Shown: in pieces, positions 54,643 to 64,000 of the stretch
Position numbering within the stretch: the stretch's first letter is position 1
Layout: each line of letters opens with the position of its first letter
Notes under the pieces: model-generated
Told to the model about the DNA's origin: nothing
Seen by the model: only the letters and a program-made list of their open reading frames with translations
Databases searched by the model: none
DNA from: Zygnema cylindricum
Taxonomy: Eukaryota > Streptophyta > Zygnematophyceae > Zygnematales > Zygnemataceae
Length of the DNA: 64,000 nucleotides
Direction: 5' to 3'
Assembly: GCA_037447655.1 (NCBI GenBank)
Contig: JBBHKE010000081.1
Coordinates: 150,214-214,213 of the forward strand
Translations under genes and position numbers: made by a program

Positions 54643-55228
54643 ATGCTAAATGCTATAGTATGTAATAGATATATATATCTATCACGAGGAACAAATTCAT
54701 TTAACTAAAACTGTATACGGCTTGCATAGATACAGTTTTATGAAAGTACGAAGTACGACACCTTTTTTCAAAACGAATACCACGCATTTTGTTTTGAGAG
54801 CGAAACAAATATCGCGCAAGTATTTATAACGGCTAAGATTGCGTCTCGCTGCGAATCCAACGGCGCACATCATCGCCAAAATCCCAGAGTGGTCGCTTTG
54901 GCGTTTTGTGGGTGGCATGACCTGGAGCCACGTGGAGAGATGACATTTCCGAGGAATGTACGGACGAGTGAAAAGCAAACAAGCGTCCGCTTAATGTCTT
55001 TGTCGTACATAGGCCGTACAAAACGTACATTAGCAGTAGTTCTTTTTGGTACGGTAGAGTAATCTGATTAGTCCGTACTACAGTAGATAGAAGTTACTAG
55101 AGGGAATCAGGACTTAGAAAATTTTGGTAGGTAGTTACCTCTCTCTTTGAGAGTTTGTACAAATTGGCATTTTTACTGCCTCATAACTTATCGGCTAGTT
55201 GGCCGTTTTCAGTGATTCTTTTTGCTAC

Positions 55229-55263
55229 GGACTCAAGGGAGTTCAAGCTACATAAGGGTGGAG
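55229..55263 (+). promoter_or_regulatory. Leader hairpins in 3' LTR of J
   Basis: GGACTC-AAGG-GAGTTC (55229-55244, one wobble) and CTACAT-AAGG-GTGGAG (55248-55263, one mismatch). Confidence 0.5.
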
Positions 55264-55383
55264 TCAAACTGTCATTTTGCCTTCCTAGATAGCACTAGTT
55301 GTGGCTTTAAGTGGGTTAGTTAAATACTATCTAGAGGCTTCTTGTATTCTGTGGTCCAATGGAGGACATAGAATTACAGAAGT

Positions 55384-55409
55384 GAACTATTAATTACCTC
55401 TTTTCAACA
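55384..55409 (-). repeat. 3' LTR of H, remaining tip
   Basis: The first 26 bp of the H 3' LTR (minus strand TGTTGAAAAGAGG) beyond element J and its target duplication. The polypurine tract of H (minus AAGGGGAG) follows at 55410-55417. Confidence 0.85.
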
Positions 55410-55422
55410 CTCCCCTTAATTC

Positions 55423-57041
55423 TTAGTCACTTTTCAATATTAATCCACAATTTTCTCTGCAATAAATCAACTTAGGGGAAGGTACTGGTTTTGTCATCAT
55501 GTCTGCAATCATTTCTTTAACACTTTTATGAACCAATTTAATGATTTTATTTTCAACCTTCTCTTTGACAAAGCTTAGTCTAATATCCATATGCTTAGCT
55601 TTGAAGTGATGTTTGGGATTAGCTGCAATCGAGATAGCAGCTTGATTATCACGAAAAACATTTTGAGTTCCAGACTTCATGAACCCAAGTTCTTCAACAA
55701 GAGATTTAACCCACATTAATTCTTTGGTGGCAGCACAGGAAGCCATGTATTCAGCCTCCATAGTGGACAAAGCAACTACTTTTTTTTGCTTGCTACTCTA
55801 ACTGCATGCAACGGATCCAATTTGTAACACATATCTAGTCGTACACCACCTTAAAGGCACATCTCCACAAACTAGCATCACTCCAAGTGGTGATGTCAGT
55901 GTGCTCCCATCCCAAATGCAACCATAATTCCCTTGTCCCCACCAGATGCCTCATCACCCTTTTGGCAGCCTTCGGTCTCTCTTTCTTGGTTCATTTAGAT
56001 TTTTGCTAAGGACACCTACAACTGCAGCTATATCCAGACGGGTACAGTTCATAAAATAAATCAAACTACCTACAATCTGCTGATAAGGGATATTTTCCAT
56101 AAATTTTCTTTTTATCTCATCCATCTCATCTTAAATTATCAATATTCCTCTTTCTTCACTCCCCTCATACACTTTCTTGAAATCCATAGGAGTAGTTCAT
56201 CCGTTTGCTTTTTCCATCTGAAATTTTTCTATCATATTACCGATTGCTTCTTTTTGAGTGAGTCTTATAATTCTATACCCTCTATCTCTCTCCATTTGAA
56301 TTCCCAAAATGTACTTTGCTTCGCCGAGATCTTTCATATCAAAACTGCTTCTAAGATCCCGTTTAAGTTAGTTAATTTTATCTAAGGTTTTCTTTAAGAC
56401 CAACAAATCATCCATATAAATAGCAATAAATATCACTCTATTCTCATCCTCAAATAAAAATATAGAGTGATCTGAACTAATTCTGATATACCCCAAACCG
56501 GTCAGAAATTCGTCTATCTTTATATTCCACAGTCGCGGGGCTTGCTTAAGCCCATAGAGTGACTTTATCAGTTTGCAAACTTTGTTTTCTTCCCCACTTT
56601 CCACAAATCCTTCAAGTTGCCTCATGTAAATTTCTTCTTCCAACTCTCCGTGCAAAAAGGTTGTTTTAATATCCATCTAGTGGATTTCCATATCCTCCGC
56701 TGCGGCTATACTTAAAAGGATTGTAACAGAAGGAAATCTGACTACAGGTGCAAAGGTTTCTTTGTAGTGTATCCCCTCTTTTTGAGTACAACCTTTTGCA
56801 ACTAACCTAGCTTTGTACCTCTCAATGGTATTATGTGGGTTTAATTTAAGTTTAAAAACCCACTTACATCCAATCGGTTTTCGGTCCGGTGGACAATCTA
56901 CCAGCTCCCATGTATTGGCTTCAATGATAGAGGCCATTTCTTCATTTATAGCTGTGATCCACCGGCTACTTTTTGGAGTGTTTATGGCCTCTAAGTATGT
57001 TTGAGGTTCATCAGGGTGAGACATATTTGTGTGTTGGTTAT
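55423..57041 (-). pseudogene. pol: Reverse transcriptase and RNase H of H, broken
   Basis: RT fingers open at 56677-57024 ([19 protein letters not shown]). A stop near 56677 precedes 56368-56676 with [25 protein letters not shown] and the active site IYMDDLLVL (Met in place of Val). The thumb and RNase H start are readable only in pieces from 55790 to 56350. The RNase H C-terminal half is open at 55423-55770 (MEAEYMASCAATKELMW, NQAAISIAANPKHHFKAKHM) and the catalytic Asp block reads RDNQAA rather than CDNQAA. Closest relative is G. Confidence 0.82.
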
Positions 57042-58759
57042 TTACCTGTCTTTCTTGAAGTCATTTACTACTTCTTCTTCCCCCTTCAAAATCGGATGCC
57101 AGTATAGAAGGCATCCTTGGGTTTTGTTTAGGGAGATTTTCAGCTCCCCTATCTTCCAATTCTGGTGTCTCATCAAGTTCCTCATCGGTTTCCACTTCGT
57201 ATTGTGGCGTTGCCTCGGATGTTGTCCTTTCCTCCTTCTCCTTTGGTAGAACTGCAGATTTTTCTTTTTCTCCCTCTTCCTTCTCTTCATTTTCAAAGTC
57301 AAAGTCAGAAAACTGATCTGTTTCAAATCTGATTTTGACTTCCTTATTATATTTATTGGATCAATGGACTTCTCTTCATTCATCACCACTATGTGTTTTA
57401 CCAAAATTATATCTCTCTTTTTCAAGTCATACACTCGGTATCCTTTTATGCTCTCATCATATCCTACAAGATATCCAGGCTTCCCTCTCCCCTCTAACTT
57501 CCATTTAGTCTTATCGGAATCCAAACTGTAGACTTGACTTCCGTACACTCTCAAACTAGACAAATCAGGCTTTCTTCCCGTCCACCTCTCATACGGAGTT
57601 TCCTCCTTATTTGCTAAAGTTATGACTCTATTTTTGATGAAATTAACATAGTTCATAGACTTCGCCCAAAACTGCAACCCTATCCTCTTATCAATTAACA
57701 TACTTCTGGACATATCTCCTAAAGTTGTATTCACTCTTTATGCTACTCCATTTTGTTACGGATTATAGGGAACAATTTTCTCATGATGAATTCCTCCTTC
57801 TTTAAGATATTCTTCAAATTCTCTGCAGGTGTATTATTTCCCATTATCACTTTTTATCTTTTTATTGAGGTTTTGTGTAGTTTTTCACTCCATCCTTTAT
57901 ACTCATTGAAACATCTCAATACCTCTGACTTATGTTTGAGAAAGTATACCTTCCTGTATCTATATCAATCATCTGTGATAGTTAACATCCACCTCTTCCC
58001 CCCATGTGAAGCATATCTAGCAGGTCCTTAAACATCAGTGTGAATTAGATCCAATAATTTCTCTCTCCTATATGTGGTTGCCTTTGGAAATAGAAGTCTA
58101 TGAATCTTCCCTTGGGCACATCCAGTGCAATCATCAAAGGTCTCATCATCCTCAATTGTAATACCCTCCACTATTCTTTTTTTCTTCATTTTCTTTAATA
58201 TATCTAGATGCACATGCCCCAACCATTTGTGCCAAAGCATCATCTCACTTGCACACGAGTAGAGAACACTCTTTTCATTTCAAAGCACAATTATGAACAT
58301 TCCCTGACTGCCCTTCTCAGCTATGAAATAAACCTCATTATCAAAGCTTGTTCTGAAGATTCCTTTCCTAGTTCCTGTTTCAAACTCCTTTTCATCTAGG
58401 ACAGATGTTGAGACAAAGTTCTTACTAAGCTCTGGAGTGTAAAGAACGTCTGAGAGTGTTACAATTGAGGCCTTTCCATCAACTAGAACCTTCAAGTCAA
58501 CAGTTCCAACAAGGCTTGTGGTTTCTACTCTACATCTCCGTACTCTATCTCAACTGTTGGAATCTTTCTCAGTTTAGTGAACCACCTTTTATCTTTCCAC
58601 ATATGCATTGAGGCCCCTAAATCTATGATCCACCCATCTTCAGGTAGATCCCTATTACCTCCGAAAGCACACTTTTGTCTCCGTGGAATGTCAACATGTT
58701 TTTCATTGCTTTTCGGATTAAGAAGAAGCTCTTCAAGCTCCTCAAACTCCTCTTCCTGA
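57042..58759 (-). pseudogene. pol: Protease and integrase of H, broken
   Basis: Protease reads WIIDLGASMHMW (near 58600-58640), the same DSG-to-DLG and Cys-to-Trp changes as G. The frame breaks just after IEYGD by loss of two or so bases near 58530. The integrase zinc region is open at 58028-58243 (WHKWLGHVHLD, DCTGCAQGK), the core is broken by several shifts (57740-58020), and the C-terminal tail is open for 230 codons (57042-57734). The tail is frame-shifted near 57345 after EEKSIDP. Confidence 0.8.
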
Positions 58760-59840
58760 TCGGTTTCTTCGTTCTTTTGCTCATCATGAACTTGAGTTAG
58801 GAAAGCCGTTTTTTTTCCTCCATTTCTTGAGGTCCATTGCCCATCTTTTAGTCGAAGATATGAAAGTTTGCCACATTCTGCCATATAGTGTCCCGGTTTC
58901 TTGCAGAAGTGACATAATCCTCCTCGAGAAGTTCCTCTCATCTGTCTATCAAATCTACCACCTCCTTGTCCTCTTTCTCCAAAGTTTCGATAGGGATCTT
59001 TCTCTCTCTCCTCATCAGGCTTTTGCCAATCAGCTCTTGCAGACAATGCTTGAACACTTGGACTCCCTCTCCTAAGTTCTATGGTGCTTTCTTTCACTAA
59101 AACCATTTCCAATGTGTCATCCCAATTCCAATTGCTATCTGCTATGTCATGTAATCGATTAATGATATTCTCATACTTTTCAAGTAGTTTCATCATTAAT
59201 GTGTTCACTCTTTGTCTCTAAGACCATGATTTACCTGCACTCTCTAGCTCTCCAAATAATGCTCCTAAATCATTGCAATAATTATTCATGCTTCCTCCCT
59301 TATAAGTATAAGTTGCATCTTGTTTTTTGCCAACTGTTTTTGCTGCAATGATCCACTCTTATATTTGTTAACTAGTGATATCCTAATCTGAGATGAAGTT
59401 TTGACATGCATAAAGGAAATGGCAATGCCCTTTGCTACACTTTTAAGAATTTAGAGCTTAACAACCTTGTCTTTGTAGTTCCACTTTTCATAATCTGATC
59501 TTTCGATCTAAACCGTTGTCACCGTTGCTGTTGGTGTTGCTGTCGGTATCGCCTTCGGCAATGGTGTCACTTGAGTTGCAACTCCTCCTATTTCTCCTTC
59601 CATGACAATCTCCTCTCCTTCCTCGTCTTCATCCTCAGTGATGGTGGCAGGTGTTCTACCTACTGTAGAGGCGGAGGTGCCAAAAAAACGTGGGCATCAA
59701 ACTTGTCCGGACACTATGCCCCATAGGTGTTTCTCAAATAGTTCTCCCTCCATCATCATTTCCCAATAAAGAAAGTCCGATCCATCATGTATGGGCACCC
59801 TAGAGGGTGGGCACATAACCCGCAATCTTGTGGTCTCCAT
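58760..59840 (-). pseudogene. gag: Gag of H, broken
   Basis: ATG at 59838-59840 in the LTR. In-frame TGA at codon 48 (59697-59699), at exactly the same codon as in G, followed by a different nearby deletion. The middle domain (59220-59680) has several stops. From 59208 the C-terminal part is open: MKLLEKYENIINRLHDI, GERGQGGGRFDRQMRG, CCHC knuckle CHFCKKPGHYMAEC and a Glu-rich linker. Confidence 0.8.
59806..59820 (-). other. Primer-binding site of H
   Basis: Minus strand GGTTATGTGCCCACC, one difference from the shared site. Confidence 0.7.
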
Positions 59841-59946
59841 TGACCTAGAGAATGAGCAGCCTATGTAAAGCCTCTTGGATAATATTCGCCCCTTCTACTT
59901 TCCCGCTGAATAAGCGCCGCCCTGGCACATAATTTTTTTGACTATT

Positions 59947-60017
59947 CTCACGTGTGTGAGGACAAGACTCCCTTGAGTCAAACGCAAGTAGAATCACTGA
60001 TTTTGCTCCCTTGAGCA
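59947..60017 (-). promoter_or_regulatory. Leader hairpin row in 5' LTR of H
   Basis: Plus view: CTCAC-GTGT-GTGAG (59947-59960), GACTC-CCTT-GAGTC (59966-59979), TGCTC-CCTT-GAGCA (60004-60017). All stems perfect. Confidence 0.6.
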
Positions 60018-60499
60018 GTAAGTTATGGCTTGTCAAAGATTACATTTATAGTTACAAGCTCTCTAAGAGAGAGGTACCTAAATTTCACTAAGTTCTGGTC
60101 TGCCTACTTACGACTGCCTACTTCTAAACCCTAGTCCAATAAAAACACTATTTAGTACAAAAAGGTACATTGGGCGATGTACTTATTGTACGGCCATTGT
60201 ACGACATGGCTTTCAAAGTGAAGCTTGTCAAAACGGGAGCCATGGTTCCTCCTCCCATCTTCTCCGGTATCTAATAGTATGGTGCCACGTGGAGTCGCGT
60301 GACGCTATCCCCAAAGGCCGCCGAATGTTTATTGTGGATGGCGGTTGCAATTGTGGCGGTCCGATCATTTGTATTTATGCGGCTTTGATTCGCTTCCATG
60401 CATGAATTGATTAATGCGTGGTTTCGTTAGTCTGCTGCAAATTAGTCTGTTTAATAAATAGATGAATATGCGTGAAACGTAATACGTATATCGTTTCGC

Positions 60500-60571
60500 T
60501 TGTGCCTTAATGGATAAGGCTTAGGTCTAGATAGTAGTCCGTAGACCCCGATTCAAATCTGGCCAGAGGCA
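60500..60571 (+). other. tRNA-like module, antisense in 5' LTR of H
   Basis: A box TGCCTTAATGG (60503-60513) within GCCTT-AATGGAT-AAGGC, anticodon-arm-like GGTCTA...TAGACC, B box GATTCAAATCT (60550-60560), TTTT at 60574-60577. Box spacing of 36 nt is in the range of real tRNA genes. Confidence 0.62.
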
Positions 60572-60723
60572 GTATTTTGCTACAAATAGTATAATTCCTT
60601 CTATTTCATTCTGCCTCCTTCTAAATGACGCGGCAGCCATGGCGTGCCTTTGGTTCTCTATTTCTCTCTCTTTACATTGTAACTAAAATATAGAAGTGAA
60701 CTATTAATTACCTCTTTTCAACA

Positions 60724-61107
60724 CATCCAACATGGCAGGCATCATATGGCCTATACGACGTAGGCACATGGCCTGTACGACGTGTAGACCTGCGATTGCT
60801 TGTTAAAGGCGGATATTTTCTTTGCACTTTCACGTGTACTAATGGTACACGACCAGTATTGAGCAACTCTCCTCGCGAGAAGAGTATCTTCACACTGTAT
60901 GATGGGCGCGATTGCTTCGCGAATCTGAAAAAGTGGAATATCCAACGGCCAAGAATTACGCCTCCATCATTTCAGCCTCCTCACAAGCTTTCCAGTAACG
61001 ATTTTTCGTATGACAAAAATAAAATAAGGTACGCTTTGTACGCCGCCGTAAGAAAACATACTGCGTCCAGTAACAAACCCCACTTTTCGTCTAATGGAAT
61101 TCTATCG
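60724..61107 (+). mobile_element. M1-family MITE copy f, right half
   Basis: Starts with the second CATCC and aligns with the second half of copy h, ending in a degenerate terminus (TAATGGAATTCTATC) followed by TAA at 61108-61110. A 100-codon frame here is also open in copy h (see findings). Confidence 0.8.
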
Positions 61108-61110
61108 TAA

Positions 61111-61842
61111 GATTCCAATAGGTGAAAAATGGGTTTGTTTATTGGACGCCGTACGTTTTTGTAGTGATTCGTACATTTTTCTTTTTCAGACGAAACATGC
61201 TTACTGAAATGTTGTCGTGATGCTCCAACATTATTGGCGTAAGTATTGAACGTTAGAATTTTCAGTGTTTTAAATCCGCGAAGCAATCACGCAAATCGTC
61301 CAGTGTGAGAATTTCTAAGAAAAATAAATAAATCAGAAAACTCTCTCTCTCGCGGGGAGAGTTGCTTCACATAGGATGAGTAGCGTGAATGGACGTGTTA
61401 TTTCGTACGAATCATGAACTACACCCTGAATCGTTATTAGCGTATATAAATTATTATCGTAAAAAAAAAATAGCGTCAATCATTCTAATATAGTGCTAGG
61501 AGACGTGGCACATTATGGTCCACGACCTTAAATAGTGTAATTTATTCTATTTTAGGTATCAATGTTAAAATTTTGGGTTGTCGATACAGCGTACATAAGT
61601 CTAATAACAATTCACGGTGTACCTACGGTGGTACAGATATTATCGTTCAGATTTTACGTTTGAAGAATATTTTTTGATTTTCAGAATGTGAAAACTACCG
61701 ACGTGGACCAATCATAATGTCGAAAGGTTGTTTACTGGCCCGAAACAATGGAGTGGACTGCTTGGAAACCTTGTCATTAGAAGTTTCCGTACGTCTAAAC
61801 GTTTCCGTACGTTTACTGGGACCGCCTAATGGAATCGAGGCC
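61111..61842 (-). mobile_element. M1-family MITE copy g, inverted
   Basis: Inverted copy beginning next to the end of copy f and ending CCTAATGGAATCGAGGCC at 61842, followed by TAA. It carries a TA-flanked MITE at 61422-61619. With f it forms a large imperfect palindrome centred near 61109. Confidence 0.65.
61422..61619. mobile_element. TA-flanked MITE (CACCCTG termini) inside M1 copy g
   Basis: 198 bp from TA-CACCCTGAATCG to TTCACGGTG-TA, with the CTATTTTAGG-type interior seen at 1031-1339 and 4801-5416. Confidence 0.6.
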
Positions 61843-61845
61843 TAA

Positions 61846-62605
61846 GGGTGGAATTCCATTAGGCCGTCCCAGTAAATGTACGGAAAATTATACTGGCACC
61901 GTTTACTGGAAGACTATTCCATTTTGTCGGGCCAGTAACAAACCTTCCTCAATTATGATTAGCGCCACGCAGGTTAGAGTCCAGATTTGAAAATCTTAAA
62001 TAAAATCTTCAAACGGAAAGTCAGAACGAAATATCCGTACGGCCGGAGGTAGTTAATGATTCGTACGTAAAGTTTGCGGCCGGATTTTTGATTTTAAAAA
62101 CGGAAATCAAAATTTCGAAACGGAATGGCGAAAAGACTCGTCAAACTTTGAAGGTCGCGGCAAACTTTGAATGTCGGTGGATGTCAGACGGAGCGTGCGA
62201 AAAAAAATTCGGCTCACTTGCATCCAGCGTGGCAGGCGGCACATGGACCGTACGACGTAGGCACATGGCCTATACGACGTGTATACCTGTGATCGCTTGT
62301 TCAAAGCAGATATTTTTTTTCTTTTTCACGTGTACCAATGGTACACGTCTAGTATCGTTTAACTCTCCTCGCGAGGAGACTATCGTGACAGTGGATGATG
62401 TGCGTGATTGCTTCTCGGATCTGAAAAAGTGGAATATCCAACGGCCAAGAATTACGCCTACATCATTGGAGCTTCCCGACAGCTTTCCTGTAACGATTTT
62501 TCGTCTGACAAAAAAAAAATTGAAGGTACGGCGTGGTACGGATATGTACGAACTTGTTCGGCGTCCAGTAACGAACCACACTTTTCTTCTAATGGAATTC
62601 CACCC
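61846..62605 (+). mobile_element. M1-family MITE copy h, complete
   Basis: 760 bp with clean termini GGGTGGAATTCCATTAG and the inverted form, flanked by TAA on both sides (61843-61845, 62606-62608). This is the best reference copy of the family in the window. An open frame of up to 181 codons crosses its middle and right end. Confidence 0.75.
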
Positions 62606-62608
62606 TAA

Positions 62609-62843
62609 TTATGTAAAAATAATAAAATTTTAATTAATACACGTCACCTTTTACGGTGACCCCGAAAGCCCTATGATTGAGATAGCCGTGGAAAATCTTA
62701 CCGACCGAATATTTTTTTTGTGCGTGTGATCTGCGGACACAATTAAAAATATATATATATATATATATATATATTTATTTTAGTTTGCGCTTGAACATTT
62801 TTAAGACCTTTGATTCGCTACATTCTGGAGTGTATCCAAAATA
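62609..62843. other. Spacer with AT microsatellite
   Basis: Holds a run of about 13-14 AT repeats at 62747-62774. No gene seen. Confidence 0.6.
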
Positions 62844-63702
62844 GTAGTTTTGTGTATCGGTAAGGATTTGCCGATAATAGATATGGGCCTTTTTTCGGGG
62901 ACCTGATAATCGATATATTGGTACGATATATCGCTATCGGTCTTATCGCCGATAAATAGCCGATAATATCGGCTACTTATCGGCGATGATGTCGATAACG
63001 ATAACTGTACGAACCGTACATATAAATGTACGGCATGTACACTCATCTGTACGTCTTATTCCCCCGATGCGCCCTACTCACAACCCCTGAGGTACCTACC
63101 AATCAGATCATTTGTACAAGCTGAAAGTACAGTAGCCGACATTAGATATGTACGGCTTTAGTACGGATACAGCTAAAACGATGTACCTTTCACATCCGAC
63201 GTCGTGGCTTTGTCCCTTTCTTTTTTGGGATCCACTAGAAATCTGCCACGTGTCAATTCGTGGACTTTTTTTCAAAAGCCGCCAAAAAAGCCATTCCGAG
63301 ATGCCGGGGCTCACGCTCACCGTCCGCTCGTATTTTCTCATTGAAATTCGTCCTTTCGATTCCGGCGGCGCGCATAATGTTATTTTGCATCTGTTGTACT
63401 TTTTACCTTTTCATGATAATCAGTTTATCGGTACAATTCCGTACGTTCCCGTAAAATTTATGTTCAGTTAACCGCCCAAAAAGTACTACAAAGTGCAACG
63501 TATTTTTTCGTCAAATTACGTACATTTCCCGTAAAAAGCCGTACATTTCTCGTGAATTTACCGTTCAGTTTACCGGACAGAAAGCACTCCGGACACAAAG
63601 TACAGAAAGTACAAATATATCGGGAGTGCTGACCGTTCGATAACCGATAACTATCGGTATCGGTGTTATCGCGATAAGTTTTTTACCGATACACAACACT
63701 AC
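62844..63702. mobile_element. hAT-like TIR element
   Basis: Inverted termini GTAGTTTTGTGTATCGGTAA and TTACCGATACACAACACTAC, with 8-bp flanks CCAAAATA and TGAAAATA that match at six positions. Subterminal regions have many CCGATAA/TTATCGG motifs (62870-63005, 63635-63690). TAGTGTTG-like ends, a near 8-bp duplication and subterminal repeats suggest hAT. There is no transposase. The middle holds a copia U3 fragment. Confidence 0.6.
63097..63340 (-). repeat. Captured copia LTR U3 fragment
   Basis: Follows the element-order landmarks of family 2 U3 regions: ACCAATCAGA next to GTAC motifs, a GTAC series, CCACGTGTCA, a GCCAAAAAAGC block and CATTCCGAGAT. Compared with F (42780-43030) the landmarks come in the same order. 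Overall identity is low. Confidence 0.45.
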
Positions 63703-64000
63703 TGAAAATAGAATTTTGAGACGCTCTAAAACTGCCGATATAAAAAGTTATTTCAATCACTTTTGTTTTTTCCTATTATATTTTTTCCATTTTGTTTGTA
63801 CTTGCCACGCGGCTAATTCTCCGCGGCTTAAAGCATGACAGCGGTCATCCAATGGGCGCGCACAAAGTGGTCATCCCGCAAAAAAAAAAAAAAGGAAAAA
63901 AGAAAAAAGAAAGAAAACGAGGGTGGATTGAGACACTCTAGCCCAATAGGCTGATACCCTAATTATCCGATTTGTCGGAATATTAGCGGCTGAAATCGAG
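63703..64000. other. Intergenic to window end
   Basis: Contains an A-rich run near 63880-63920. No gene or known repeat seen. Confidence 0.4.

Larger units (their letters stand above)
49081..55378 (+). mobile_element. Complete Ty1/copia element J
   Basis: 6,298 bp, family 2, inserted in the 3' LTR of H with perfect GAAGT duplications (49076-49080, 55379-55383). LTRs 49081-50151 and 54354-55378. All domains recognisable, with stops in gag, protease and integrase and a 150-bp deletion in RNase H. It is younger than H by position. Confidence 0.94.
54354..55378 (+). repeat. 3' LTR of J
   Basis: Starts TGTTGAAATAAATAG, ends TAGAATTACA, followed by GAAGT. Confidence 0.92.
48209..60723 (-). mobile_element. 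Ty1/copia element H, split by J
   Basis: Family 1, minus strand, inserted into M1 copy f with perfect CATCC duplications (48204-48208, 60724-60728). 5' LTR 59821-60723. The 3' LTR is split into 48209-49080 and 55384-55409 by element J. All domains are present but broken. Removal of J and its duplicated GAAGT leaves an element of about 6.2 kb, the same size as G. Confidence 0.93.
59821..60723 (-). repeat. 5' LTR of H
   Basis: 903 bp. Minus strand starts TGTTGAAAAGAGG at 60723 and ends AAGATTGCG at 59821. Contains hairpin row, GTAC ladder (near 60160-60205) and tRNA-like module. Confidence 0.92.

Noticed and set aside
60500-60571. A functional host tRNA gene
   Set aside because: Acceptor stem and anticodon loop are not canonical, and the unit is duplicated with the LTRs. 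I keep it as a tRNA-like module only.
62747-62774. AT repeat as a matrix or origin element
   Set aside because: A simple dinucleotide microsatellite; nothing else around it supports a function.
63148-63471. 107-codon gene in the hAT-like element
   Set aside because: It lies over the U3-like block in the opposite sense, with overlapping frames on both strands. No transposase motif.
1-64000. CRISPR array, prokaryotic operon or phage features
   Set aside because: No regularly spaced short repeats. All coding content is eukaryotic LTR-retrotransposon protein with LTRs, primer sites and 5-bp target duplications.

Overview
This looks like repeat-rich nuclear DNA from a plant, most likely a land plant. 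I see no host gene. Nearly all of it is layers of Ty1/copia LTR retrotransposons and non-autonomous DNA transposons (MITEs) inserted into one another. The plant call rests on Tnt1-like copia proteins and on primer-binding sites reading GGTTATGGGCCCACC. From memory, that complements the anticodon-stem region of plant initiator tRNA-Met better than the animal version. The species cannot be told.

Layout. 1-5.4 kb is a MITE nest: X elements in inverted orientation, the GGGTGGA-ended family M1, and TA-flanked elements. 6.2-11.0 kb is truncated copia A (-). 11.1-15.7 kb is B (+), a complete gag-only element. A and B both sit in one M2 MITE whose remains reach 16.07 kb. 16.8-31.3 kb is old element E (+), whose 5' LTR took two complete insertions, C (+, 16983-23437, target duplication AGTTT) and D (-, 23957-29834, TTATC). 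31.3-43.5 kb is F (-), carrying G (+, 35737-41964, ATATC) inside its gag, and F itself lies in an LTR remnant, I. 43.8-47.4 kb is old sequence with a decayed copia RNase H. 47.4-62.6 kb is an M2 copy followed by an M1 copy split by H (-, 48209-60723, CATCC), which carries J (+, 49081-55378, GAAGT), then two more M1 copies. 62.8-63.7 kb is a hAT-like element containing a piece of copia U3.

By LTR and gag similarity the copia elements form three groups: A/G/H, C/F/J (with I close to them), and B/D/E. All gag and pol reading frames are broken, so no element here looks autonomous. D keeps the longest open frame (gag C-terminus, protease and integrase), and C has the fewest lesions.

The most interesting signals are in the LTRs: (1) gag starts inside the LTR and is translated straight through a half-tRNA-type primer-binding site; (2) LTRs of the A/G/H and C/F/J groups carry antisense tRNA-like modules with A box, B box and a following T-run; (3) the same LTRs carry a row of short hairpins with mostly purine-rich tetraloops whose stems co-vary; (4) U3 regions have a ladder of GTAC motifs in front of a TATA box. 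G and H also share the same gag stop and protease change, which suggests a defective lineage spread in trans.
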